Below, piece by piece: positions 52,614 through 60,137 of a stretch of DNA of 64,000 nucleotides. Source of the stretch: Bdellovibrionaceae bacterium UBA2339. Lineage in GTDB: Bacteria; Bdellovibrionota; Bdellovibrionia; Bdellovibrionales; JAMPXM01. The stretch covers positions 9,297-73,296 of the forward strand of contig DDUL01000035.1 in NCBI GenBank assembly GCA_002344785.1. Reading direction: 5' to 3'. Every line of letters begins with the position of its first letter. Position 1 is the stretch's first letter. A program made the position numbers and the translations under genes. Under the pieces are notes generated by a model. That model was not told where the DNA came from. It searched no databases and saw nothing but the letters and a program-made list of their open reading frames with translations.

Positions 52614-53672
52614 ATGTTATTCGCTGGGGGAGTTACAGTAGTGTTGGGGGCAGGCGCTTCAAAGGGAGCGAGCCTGCCTGGAAAGACAACACCACCATTA
52701 GATGTGGAGTTGCTTGCCTACGCATTCGATCGATTTACGCGCATTCGAGCACGTGGAGTTAATCGTTCTGCGAAACAAGCGTGGAAAAGCTTCTGCGAAG
52801 AACTAAAGAAAACTGGCCTGAAACCAAATGAAGTAAAAGATTGGCGACTCGAACAGCTTTCTACCTTTTTGGAAGCGAGGGCAAATCTTCGAGGGCTTCA
52901 GTTATATAGAGGCAAGCCGAAAAATTTCAAGAAAGCGCTCGAAGAACTTGAACGAGTCATCGCCTACACACTGTGGGCATGTGGAGGAGATAGAGTTTGT
53001 CCTATTCACAGGTCTCTTTTCCAGGCGACAAGGCCCAATGCTGTGGTTTCGTTCAACTATGATCTGATCGCGGACCAGACACTTCTCGACCTAAAATGGC
53101 TGCACCTAGATGACAAACTATATAGAGGTGCATTAACAGCCATGGTTCCGAGTGCATCGAGTGGAAGCCTTTATGCAAGAAAGATCTCTCCGCCGGACGT
53201 GGATAGAAGAGTGCCACTCTATAAACTACATGGCTCAATCCATTTCGGAAGACGAGGGCGAGGGAAAGACTTCGGCCTGAATGGGGTATCGCTACCGAGT
53301 GAGAGCGAGAGTCTATTCACCTATAGGCAAGTGCCTAAGCGACCGCTGATTATTCCGCCGGTGGCAGCCAAGATGGACATTCCTTCGAGTAGCTTCAAGG
53401 AGCGTTGGGAGGAGGCGCTCGATCGGCTACATGAGACGCGACACTGGATCATATGGGGATATTCGTTTCCAACAACTGACACCATTTCGCACGTCTTGTT
53501 CAAGAGTGCTCTTGCGAACAATCGGAAAAAGAAGAACGTCTACGTTATTAATCCTGACCACACTGTTGCCCATAGAATCGAAAGGTCATTAAAAAAGGTC
53601 AATGTGCGCTCATTTGTCAGTGCCGAGAAGTTCTTGTTCGAACATAAGGCACTAGTCCAGCGATACGATTGA
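52614..53672 (+). CDS. SIR2-like domain protein (putative NAD-binding defence effector)
   Basis: About 352 residues from the ATG at 52614 (GGAG upstream); the frame is open to 52512 but the SIR2 fold begins at once. VTVVLGAGASKGASLPGKTT is the Rossmann Gly-rich loop. VVSFNYDLIADQTL, YKLHGSIHFG and WIIWGYSFPTTDTISHVLFK are the other SIR2-like blocks. SIR2 domains in phage defence (Thoeris, DSR, Avs-type) degrade NAD. No partner domain is fused. First gene of the island, codon use and A+T higher than before ssrA. Confidence 0.75.
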   Translation: MLFAGGVTVVLGAGASKGASLPGKTTPPLDVELLAYAFDRFTRIRARGVNRSAKQAWKSFCEELKKTGLKPNEVKDWRLEQLSTFLEARANLRGLQLYRGKPKNFKKALEELERVIAYTLWACGGDRVCPIHRSLFQATRPNAVVSFNYDLIADQTLLDLKWLHLDDKLYRGALTAMVPSASSGSLYARKISPPDVDRRVPLYKLHGSIHFGRRGRGKDFGLNGVSLPSESESLFTYRQVPKRPLIIPPVAAKMDIPSSSFKERWEEALDRLHETRHWIIWGYSFPTTDTISHVLFKSALANNRKKKNVYVINPDHTVAHRIERSLKKVNVRSFVSAEKFLFEHKALVQRYD

Positions 53673-54155
53673 TTCTTCTATTTTTCCTATTAACCTGATT
53701 TTGGTTTTGACTCTTTCAGCTCGCGCTGAATGATGGCACTAACTGTGCGATGAAGCCACTCTTTGCCCAACCGAATTAGAATCTTCCATTCATTCAAGTG
53801 GGCTGCGATGGCAGATGCTCTTCCCCGCCTGCCACAAACCCATGATTGTGGTGTTCACGCATTTCCTTCACCATTTGCGAGCCTCGGTCAATCGCCTCAT
53901 GTTGATTGATGGCGTCTGCTGGACGGCTCGTAAGTCTCGTCGACTGCTGAATCGAGCCGCGCATCAACTTTGGAAGTGATGTCCCGTCCAAGGCTCCCAG
54001 TTTCACGATGTCGCCTACCAACAAACACGGCTTCAAACTCAACTCCAATTATTGTGAGAGTTAAGATGATTTTGCCAGTTGACGATCGGGCGGAATCTAA
54101 AGCCGATTTATTCAAACTGCCCCCGCCACGCTTGAGACGGCGGGGGCGATCGCTT
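53673..54155. other. Gene-poor part of the island
   Basis: 483 bases. One weak minus-strand frame (53794-54048, starting at TTG, with SLKPCLLVGDIVKLGALDGT) could be a real small protein but has no good ribosome-binding site. The hairpin at 54119-54147 ends this stretch. Nothing else seen. Confidence 0.35.
54119..54147. terminator. Strong hairpin after the DUF2188 gene
   Basis: GCCCCCGCC (54119-54127) pairs perfectly with GGCGGGGGC (54139-54147), 11-nt loop. No long T-run on either side, so termination strength is uncertain. It lies 9 bp beyond the DUF2188 stop, the place expected for its terminator. Confidence 0.6.
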
Positions 54156-54374
54156 TTATCCTTTTGGCGGAAACGGATCGTTACCAAAAGAATTCTTATC
54201 GCGAATTTTTCCATCTCGTCCATGGATCACTACTTCGGTACGATCCACTTTTGCTATGTGGTTTGCGGTTTGAATTGCGTCCTTCTGGGTGCGCTGGCGT
54301 GCGATTTCATGTCCGCCAGATTTTACCGACCAGCCACCATTCTTGTTGGGAACAACGTGTTTATTTTTATTCAT
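54156..54374 (-). CDS. DUF2188 protein
   Basis: 72 residues. MNKNKHVVPNKNGGWSVKSG, then EIARQRTQKDAIQTANHIAK, then TEVVIHGRDGKIRDKNSFGN and DPFPPKG match the DUF2188 family from end to end. ATG preceded by AAGGAGG. The function of the family is unknown; members occur in accessory regions. Downstream of the 51-residue Cys protein gene on the same strand. Confidence 0.88.
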   Translation of the reverse strand: MNKNKHVVPNKNGGWSVKSGGHEIARQRTQKDAIQTANHIAKVDRTEVVIHGRDGKIRDKNSFGNDPFPPKG

Positions 54375-54445
54375 TTAGTCCTCCTTGGACTGACTTTGTT
54401 TTTGAAGTAGCGGGACGTAGTGGCATCCCGCCATTTTGTCGTTAA

Positions 54446-54601
54446 CTACGCTTTGTCGTGCGGAACGCAGAATGCGAAGCACTGCTTATCAGTTGGGTAA
54501 ACAACCTTACCGTTTCTGACGATGTACTTGCACACGATACGCTTGAGTCCGATAGGACACTCACGACCAGCGCGCTGATTGCACTTAGAACAAAATTTCA
54601 T
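54446..54601 (-). CDS. 51-residue cysteine-rich protein
   Basis: Found by translating the complement: MKFCSKCNQRAGRECPIGLK, RIVCKYIVRNGKVVYPTDKQ, CFAFCVPHDKA. Six Cys (4, 7, 15, 24, 41, 45), the first pair as CxxC, suggest a small zinc-binding fold. ATG preceded by GGGAGG with 6-nt spacing, a strong site. No family recognised. Followed by the DUF2188 gene 71 bp downstream. Confidence 0.75.
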   Translation of the reverse strand: MKFCSKCNQRAGRECPIGLKRIVCKYIVRNGKVVYPTDKQCFAFCVPHDKA

Positions 54602-54729
54602 GATTTACCTCCCTTCTAACGTCGGGAAGGCTTCGACACAAAAGAACACCCTTGCCAAGCCGCCCACTAACTGGCAAAACAAGAGATCTAAGTAACTTGT
54701 TGGGTCGATCCTTGATCCGACGTGAAATC

Positions 54730-54759
54730 GGCAGCTCTGCAAAGCTGCCTTTTTTATTT
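54730..54759 (+). terminator. Plus-strand terminator without a plus-strand gene
   Basis: GGCAGC (54730-54735) pairs with GCTGCC (54744-54749), followed by TTTTTT then ATTT. The T-run is on the plus strand, yet all recognised genes nearby (51-residue protein, ImmA, XRE) are on the minus strand. Confidence 0.7.
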
Positions 54760-55338
54760 CTCGAACGATGCTTGTAAACGCATAACCCTCCTACTTGCTG
54801 CTGCTTGAGATACCTGGAAAATAGACATCACAGTTTGCACATTCATTTCCCCTCGCTCATAGAGAATCCTCATTGTTTGCCACGGCATCAAAACAGCACC
54901 AGCAAACGTGTCCGCTTGCCATTCTGGATCCTCGAAGGGCCGTAGCTCAGATCTTCTCGCGAACTGTACATTCTCACTTGATGCGAAGGTTCCCATCTGG
55001 GCCTGTTTCCCGTGAATTTGGGCGTGACCACATTCATGTGCCATCGTGAATCGTGCACGCGGGACACCCTTTTCCAGTTGGTTGTATGTTGCTAAGGGGA
55101 TTTCGATAAAGCGGTTGGTGACATCGGTTACGCCTCCGAGGCCTTTGACATTTTTGCCAACGACAACTCGGAAGCCCAGTAGATGCATTCTATTTTCGAA
55201 AATTTCGAGCATCGGAGTAGGGCGAGGTGCAACTAAACATTCGGGGGCCACCAGTCGTAAGAACTCGGTTGCTTCTTTTTCAATCTGGGCGTGGGACATC
55301 CCACGAACAACTGGCACTGCGATCAAGCTGAAGTCCAT
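54754..55338 (-). CDS. ImmA/IrrE-family metallopeptidase
   Basis: 194 residues. Zinc motif His101-Glu102-x2-His105 in FTMAHECGHAQIHG. WQADTFAGAVLMPWQTMRIL is the second family block and QVSQAAASRRVMRL the C-terminal helix region. Starts by a 1-nt overlap (TAATG) with the XRE repressor gene. In ICEBs1-like elements and phages ImmA cleaves the XRE repressor to switch on the element. Here it may de-repress genes from the palindromic operator. Confidence 0.9.
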   Translation of the reverse strand: MDFSLIAVPVVRGMSHAQIEKEATEFLRLVAPECLVAPRPTPMLEIFENRMHLLGFRVVVGKNVKGLGGVTDVTNRFIEIPLATYNQLEKGVPRARFTMAHECGHAQIHGKQAQMGTFASSENVQFARRSELRPFEDPEWQADTFAGAVLMPWQTMRILYERGEMNVQTVMSIFQVSQAAASRRVMRLQASFEK

Positions 55339-55718
55339 TACTGCTCCTCGTTCAGAATTTTCCGAATTTTTTCAATCTGCTTTTCCGTAAGCTCGTTGTT
55401 CGTTAGGCGCCGACCAAACGCCACGGCTAAGTCAGCTGTCTCAGAATCGCACCCGAACATCTTTAGAATTTGACGTTTCTCTCTATCAAGGTCAGCCATC
55501 TGTTTCAGACTTTTCTCAGCAGTACCAAGTGCCTTTGCTAAAGTTCCGTAATCGACTTTGCCATTCGGGAAGGCGGGCTTCTTTCCTGCTTCAACTTCTG
55601 AATAGTAGACGACCGTAATACCTAGTTCTCTGGCAACTTGGCCCATCGTTTTATTTGCGGCGATTCTCAAATTTCTTATGAAACCAGCGAAGGTCTCAGT
55701 AATCCTTTCGTTTCCCAT
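55338..55718 (-). CDS. XRE-family transcriptional regulator, partner of ImmA-like protease
   Basis: About 126 residues from the ATG at 55718 (AAAGGA upstream). HTH: FIRNLRIAANKTMGQVAREL, GITVVYYSEVEAGKKPAFPN. The C-terminal half is helical (DREKRQILKMFGCDSETADL) and would be the site for cleavage or dimerisation. A 24-bp palindrome lies 26 bp upstream, the probable autoregulatory operator. Confidence 0.9.
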   Translation of the reverse strand: MGNERITETFAGFIRNLRIAANKTMGQVARELGITVVYYSEVEAGKKPAFPNGKVDYGTLAKALGTAEKSLKQMADLDREKRQILKMFGCDSETADLAVAFGRRLTNNELTEKQIEKIRKILNEEQ

Positions 55719-55743
55719 TGCGTCCGTCCTTTCGCTACGTGTA

Positions 55744-55767
55744 AGCAAGTATTAGCTAACACTTGCT
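55744..55767. promoter_or_regulatory. Palindromic operator between xre-immA and the CoiA-like operon
   Basis: Left arm AGCAAGTATTAG and right arm CTAACACTTGCT are reverse complements at 11 of 12 positions. Located between the divergent XRE gene (start 55718) and the CoiA-like gene (start 55862), so XRE can control both directions. Confidence 0.75.
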
Positions 55768-55861
55768 AATAGTAGAGAGCCCATGCATCTTTTAATCAAG
55801 AGAAAAGTTCAGCAGGGGGCCGGTGCGCCGAGCCATCGGTCTGGATTTATTGGGGGTTCCC

Positions 55862-56650
55862 ATGAAATTTGCGCAAGCAAATGGACAACGTGAAGTGGCT
55901 AAACCAGATCTTTCAGGTAGCAACCCAGTATGTGAGAGGCCCGTTGTTTCCAAATGCGGCGAAATTAAAGTCTGGCACAGGGCTCACAAAGGGAAATGCG
56001 AATGCGACCCGTGGCAGGATAATGAAGCTGAATGGCACCGAGTATGGAAAGGCCACTTTCCTTATGATTGGCAGGAGCGTATTCACACTGATGAAAACGT
56101 TGAGCGGCACATTGCTGACGTAAAGATCATCAAAGATTGGGTACTTGAATTTCAGCACTCGTATATCGAATTGACAGAGCTGCAGGTTCGTAATGCCTTT
56201 TACAAAAAGCTTGTATGGGTTGCAGACGGAACCCGACGTAAGAGGGACAAGCAGCAGCTTTTTGAATCATTGAGAGAGGTGGCACAAGTAAGCAATCCGC
56301 AGTCGCCAGTCCGACGAGATTTCAAAGTATTACCCAACGACTCCGCTCTCATTCGGGATTGGTCTGGTGGACATGCGCCTATCTTTGTCGATTTCGGCAG
56401 TGAAGATCCTGTGCTTTGGTGCCTGATATCAAAGTTCTCTGAAGGGGAAATCTACGTCTTGGAATTCTGGAGAGCTGGCTTCATAGCATTTCATCGGAAC
56501 GAAGTTATCGAGTCAGACTACTTTGCGGACCTCATGAAAAATTTTAGAAACACGATCTGGCAACTTATCGAAGGACCGAAATCGCAACCTCGCCCTCATT
56601 TTGTTCCTCAGCGAAGGTTTGTAGCTCCTCGCAGACACTTTCGGTTTTAG
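55862..56650 (+). CDS. CoiA-like nuclease-domain protein
   Basis: About 262 residues from the ATG at 55862, with a G-rich stretch upstream. WKGHFPYDWQERIHTDENVE, then RHIADVKIIKDWVLEFQHSY (Asp86, Glu96-x-Gln98) matches the CoiA nuclease-like core of the PD-(D/E)xK superfamily. KCECDP precedes it. C-terminus is basic (RRFVAPRRHFRF). CoiA acts in competence in Gram-positives; the shared nuclease fold is all that can be carried over. The next gene starts 6 bp later. Confidence 0.78.
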   Translation: MKFAQANGQREVAKPDLSGSNPVCERPVVSKCGEIKVWHRAHKGKCECDPWQDNEAEWHRVWKGHFPYDWQERIHTDENVERHIADVKIIKDWVLEFQHSYIELTELQVRNAFYKKLVWVADGTRRKRDKQQLFESLREVAQVSNPQSPVRRDFKVLPNDSALIRDWSGGHAPIFVDFGSEDPVLWCLISKFSEGEIYVLEFWRAGFIAFHRNEVIESDYFADLMKNFRNTIWQLIEGPKSQPRPHFVPQRRFVAPRRHFRF

Positions 56651-56656
56651 GAGCAT

Positions 56657-58351
56657 ATGATACATTTCCGAGCTACACATGGCGCTCGATTTGGACTGTC
56701 TGATTTGGTCGGCGGTAGCCCGCGGACAATTGGAGACTTGATTACGCGGCTCTCGACCCTGCCGGCGCGTCCTACTCAAGTCATTCTGTCACAAATTCAA
56801 TGCCTGATTGTTAACGAGAAGGGTGACTATTTTGAAAAGCGAATGCAACAGCACCATCTAAGCCCGCAAGCTTTGCAAGCACTCAAGCGGTTCTCTGCTT
56901 CCAAGAACGTCAAAGTCCGTTTGTTCACCGATATGCCGATACTTTTGGTGCAGGAGATCTTTCGCCAACACCACGATCCGACTCTTCCAGAGGCTCCACC
57001 CGATCAAATTATTCAGCCGCTGATCGAGGCAATCTTAATTGCAAATGATATTTGCAACGCGATAACAGCTGCGCCAACTCAAGACCTTTCAAACCCTGAT
57101 AACTACGCGACCTTTGCTCTGCGTGAAATACTCTTCAACCACAGCGACCAGTTCAAATACATGGTTGGCAGATCATTTCTTGTCTACGACGGCCTTAAAG
57201 ATCGGTGCCGCTTAGAATTTCCGGATGATTTCTTCGATGTAGAAGATTTTTATCAAGCAAAGCTGGGAATTTCTTTACGAGTCTATTTCCACTCAATTTT
57301 CGCAATCTTTAGCATTTGGTGCCGTCAGAAGTTCGATCATATTGATCCTCGGTACAATATCATTCAACCAAAGCAGTGGCTCGAAAACGCTGCCGCTCGT
57401 GCACAAATCAACCCGGTTCTTACTCGATTCACACAAGCTTGGGTTTCACCTATTACAGTCACTGCGGCGTCTACACATGACGAAATTCGTTCGTTTCTAT
57501 ACGAGCTCTTTGATCTTCGTGCTCGTCCGTTGCTGGAAATTCCTGAGGGAAACTTGTGCGGCAACTTGAATTTCATTATGCGCAAGTATTGGGATGGACC
57601 GTACTACGACGTTATTGCGTCAGGAACGAACCGCGAGAAAGATCAGTTCTTTCGTTTCCTAGGACGCACTCTTGAAATGTACGTTCAGGGTCTCCTTCAA
57701 GCCGCTTTCAAAATGCGTTTTAAAAAACTCGTGTCGTCATCAGGAAACCCGATATCTGATGCAATTGTGGATCTCAAACCGAATTGGCGACTGGTTTTTG
57801 AAGTGAAAGCAAAGCGACCAACGAGAGACATGGTATCGGGCACTCAAGCTCCAGCTGAACTTCGATCGGTCGCGCAGATGGCATTTGAAGGTTTAGAGCA
57901 ACTTGATCTCCGGATCCAAGACATGATCGCGGATGGCTTCACGGGACGGATCACACCAATCCTCGTTACGGGAGGTCACTTCCCAATCAATGACTTCCTT
58001 TGGCGTCACTACTTTCAACGAGTAGGGACCCTTTCGTTTTTCCAAAACAAGCAGGTGGACTGGCCGCAGTTCATGGATGTTGAGGCTTTGGAAGCCTTCA
58101 CCGGTCTGGTTGGAAGCGCGAGCATTGCCGACATGATGCGAGAGAAACTAAGTGAGGACTGGAAGAAGGAAAGTTTTCAGAGCTTCTTGTTCGGATACTA
58201 TTTAGTTTCAGGACAGGTACAGGAAGTGTTCAATCCGGTATCAAATGCACTCTACCAAGATCGGATGGCTGACCTAACCGCGACTTTGTTTCCTGAGTCC
58301 GCCCGCAAGATGCCATCGAACAACTCATGGCGTTCTCACTTTAAGCTGTAA
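56657..58351 (+). CDS. Large protein with PD-(D/E)xK-like nuclease motif, unknown family
   Basis: 564 residues. The N-terminal 330 residues are helical and unrecognised. GRTLEMYVQGLL (Glu340), GNPISDAIVDL (Asp368) and WRLVFEVKAKRP (Glu382, Lys384) line up as E...D...ExK of restriction-type endonucleases. The C-terminal 170 residues have TGRITPILVTGGHFPINDFL. Cotranscribed with the CoiA-like gene (6-bp gap). Probably a two-component nuclease module of the island; this is inference. Confidence 0.6.
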   Translation: MIHFRATHGARFGLSDLVGGSPRTIGDLITRLSTLPARPTQVILSQIQCLIVNEKGDYFEKRMQQHHLSPQALQALKRFSASKNVKVRLFTDMPILLVQEIFRQHHDPTLPEAPPDQIIQPLIEAILIANDICNAITAAPTQDLSNPDNYATFALREILFNHSDQFKYMVGRSFLVYDGLKDRCRLEFPDDFFDVEDFYQAKLGISLRVYFHSIFAIFSIWCRQKFDHIDPRYNIIQPKQWLENAAARAQINPVLTRFTQAWVSPITVTAASTHDEIRSFLYELFDLRARPLLEIPEGNLCGNLNFIMRKYWDGPYYDVIASGTNREKDQFFRFLGRTLEMYVQGLLQAAFKMRFKKLVSSSGNPISDAIVDLKPNWRLVFEVKAKRPTRDMVSGTQAPAELRSVAQMAFEGLEQLDLRIQDMIADGFTGRITPILVTGGHFPINDFLWRHYFQRVGTLSFFQNKQVDWPQFMDVEALEAFTGLVGSASIADMMREKLSEDWKKESFQSFLFGYYLVSGQVQEVFNPVSNALYQDRMADLTATLFPESARKMPSNNSWRSHFKL

Positions 58352-58380
58352 ACTCAGAGAGCTATCTTGATTGTCACAGA

Positions 58381-58414
58381 CTCGGGTTCGACAATCGAAA
58401 CTCCGCCTCCACCA
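58381..58414. repeat. Displaced tmRNA 3'-end copy (possible distal att site)
   Basis: GGTTCGA then CCGCCTCCACCA (58403-58414) match the tmRNA T arm and acceptor; the last 12 bases are identical to 52234-52245. The intervening bases have diverged. It lies 30 bp after the PD-(D/E)xK gene. Confidence 0.7.
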
Positions 58415-58419
58415 TTCAA

Positions 58420-58467
58420 CCTCAAAGCAAATCTCCTGAGCGCAAGCGAAGGGGCTTTGCTTTGAGG
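58420..58467. repeat. Long inverted repeat between the att-like site and repeat copy 2
   Basis: CCTCAAAGCAAA (58420-58431) and TTTGCTTTGAGG (58456-58467) are perfectly complementary with a 24-nt loop. It takes the place of the ssrA terminator in the second copy of the arrangement. Confidence 0.75.
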
Positions 58468-58481
58468 TTTGTGTGAGGATT

Positions 58482-58586
58482 GCCGCGGGAATCGAAGGGA
58501 GGCGTCGACCCGCAGGTGATGCGACCAACGCGAGCATCAGCTCCGCGGGCGTCCGCGCCGGATGCATGGATAAGACGACGGGGCGG
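58482..58586. repeat. 105-bp structured repeat, copy 2
   Basis: Direct repeat of 52298-52402 with eight differences; the CGTCCGTGC/GCACGGACG stem of copy 1 is broken here. Marks the right side of the island. Overlaps nothing coding; the PIN gene ends 13 bp further on. Confidence 0.88.
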
Positions 58587-58598
58587 CGACGTGATTTT

Positions 58599-59381
58599 TC
58601 AATTCGGAAAGTGATAGTGGCGAGTTTCTTTGAAGAGCCGGTCAGGTACGACGACATCTTTCATGTTTGGATCGCTCAGTGCTGCGTAACCAACATCAAA
58701 ATCAAGGGTGACAATGAAAGTCAGCTTCGATGCTTTAAGAGCATTGAGAATCATCGAGTCGCTGAACGCTGTTCCAGTCTTTTCACAAATACCAATAGCT
58801 TCGGGCCATCCCAGGGACGCGTCGAACAAGTGTTTTTGCGACTCATCGTTGGGGCTGATGTACTCAACTCCGCGATCCATCAACGATTGATCTTCATTCG
58901 CAATCTTGCCTTTGAGAAACGTGTCACAAATTTCCAACCAATTTTTCTGGCCCGAGTGTGGGCCTGCAGAGAACTCTCTTTTGATCTTCTTAAGCTGTGA
59001 TTCGTTGAAGACTTCGTCTTTCTCGGAATCAGCCGCGACGCTCGTCTTGAGGCTTCCTTTGAGAGTTTGGATTCTCGCTCTCGCATTCTTAGGAAGCTTC
59101 GCAATGGAGAATTCATCGACCAGATCGAGAAGGCTCTCGGTTAAGATCAGTCGCCGTTGAAACTCCAGATACTCTGAGCGGGTGTTGACGGTGGCGAATA
59201 TGCGATAGCTTTTGTATTGCAAAATATCCAGAATTTCAGTGATCTGCGCATGAGAATCACGCACATCGTAACTCGCTGAAATCAAAACATTCGTGTCGAG
59301 AATTGTTCCCTTGGGAGCATTACTCTTCTCGATGGATGTCAGGTAAAATTCAATTTCTGAAAACGGAATGACTTTTCCCAA
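58599..59381 (-). CDS. PIN-domain protein, probable toxin RNase
   Basis: 260 residues. GTILDTNVLISASYDVRDSH (first Asp), FSDSMILNALKAS and FIVTLDFDVGYAALSD (later acidic residues) make up the PIN metal site. The middle 100 residues are a helical insertion that makes it longer than VapC (about 130). It starts directly after the stop of a 60-residue basic/acidic helical gene, the usual antitoxin-toxin order. RNase activity not shown. Confidence 0.78.
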   Translation of the reverse strand: MGKVIPFSEIEFYLTSIEKSNAPKGTILDTNVLISASYDVRDSHAQITEILDILQYKSYRIFATVNTRSEYLEFQRRLILTESLLDLVDEFSIAKLPKNARARIQTLKGSLKTSVAADSEKDEVFNESQLKKIKREFSAGPHSGQKNWLEICDTFLKGKIANEDQSLMDRGVEYISPNDESQKHLFDASLGWPEAIGICEKTGTAFSDSMILNALKASKLTFIVTLDFDVGYAALSDPNMKDVVVPDRLFKETRHYHFPN

Positions 59382-59564
59382 TTAAACCTCTGGCTGCCGA
59401 GCAATCTTGCGCTTCGAATCTTCGTCGGCTCGCTCTTGCTTCTTGTCGATTTCCTCGAAAATTTTGTTCAGCTTTTCAACCTGCTCCGGATTAAGCGGCG
59501 TTTTACGACGTGCTTTAGACTCACTCGCTAAAGTCTTCCAGCTCTTCAATGGTTTCTTTGTCAT
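59382..59564 (-). CDS. Small helical protein, probable antitoxin of the PIN protein
   Basis: 60 residues: MTKKPLKSWKTLASESKARR then KTPLNPEQVEKLNKIFEEID and KKQERADEDSKRKIARQPEV. Highly charged and helical. ATG preceded by GGAGG. Its stop abuts the PIN start with no gap. An imperfect inverted repeat (AGCTCCT at 59580, AGGAGAGCT at 59600) and TATATA upstream could be the promoter/operator. No family recognised. Confidence 0.7.
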   Translation of the reverse strand: MTKKPLKSWKTLASESKARRKTPLNPEQVEKLNKIFEEIDKKQERADEDSKRKIARQPEV

Positions 59565-59634
59565 TCCCGACCTCCAACGAGCTCCTATATAGCACGGTCA
59601 GGAGAGCTACAACGGCTTGGAAGTACTGCATTTT

Positions 59635-60024
59635 TCACGATAAGCCAGTCCACAATACTCGCCCTTCTGTGACCGGATGCCAGACACTCTCGGCTGGACT
59701 TCGGACACCCCGAGCATAGAGCCAATCGGAGATCTTGGCGTTCGACCAACCATGTTTTTTCATGCGACGAATTTGCTGAAGAATCTTCTGCTCGCGAATG
59801 TGCTTCACGCAATGACCCTTCGCCATCTTGTATCTGTATGGAACCTGACCACCATGCCTGCGTTTCATTAAGATTCCGAGTCTCGCCATCGCATGGCTAA
59901 TGGTCGAATGCGCGCACCCGATGAAGACAGCGAAGTGTTATGCGGAGAGCCCTTCAACGGTAGACTTTTGATTTAGAAAGGCCTTGTTTTCGAAGATGGT
60001 CGTGGTGGAAACATTCGACTCCAT
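59635..60024 (-). pseudogene. Decayed HTH/serine-recombinase-like gene
   Basis: Reading the complement from the ATG at 60024 gives 28 codons (FENKAFLNQKSTVEGLSA), a TAA at 59940-59938, then HFAVFIGCAHSTISHAMARL and KRRHGGQVPYRYKMAKGHCV, then IREQKILQQIRRMKKHGWSN to 59635. GGQVPYRYK resembles GGRVPYGYR of serine recombinases, and the Q-I-R-M-K-x-G-x-S part their helical region. TAA could be a mutated CAA. The catalytic domain is absent. Alternatively only the 84-residue 3' part (start 59889) is translated. Confidence 0.6.
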
Positions 60025-60137
60025 TTGCACATTCGCTGGGGAACAATTTGTCGTCTCAGTAAATGCTTGGTCCCCACCTCCCCGCGCAAACTCCTGCTTG
60101 CAGATGTGAGCTCGGCAAATAGAATTATGGCCAATTG

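Noticed and set aside
58325..58657. Minus-strand frame across repeat copy 2 (MHPARTPAELMLAL...)
   Set aside because: Same artefact; its similarity to the other frame is due to the DNA repeat, and the frame is not supported by a ribosome-binding site.
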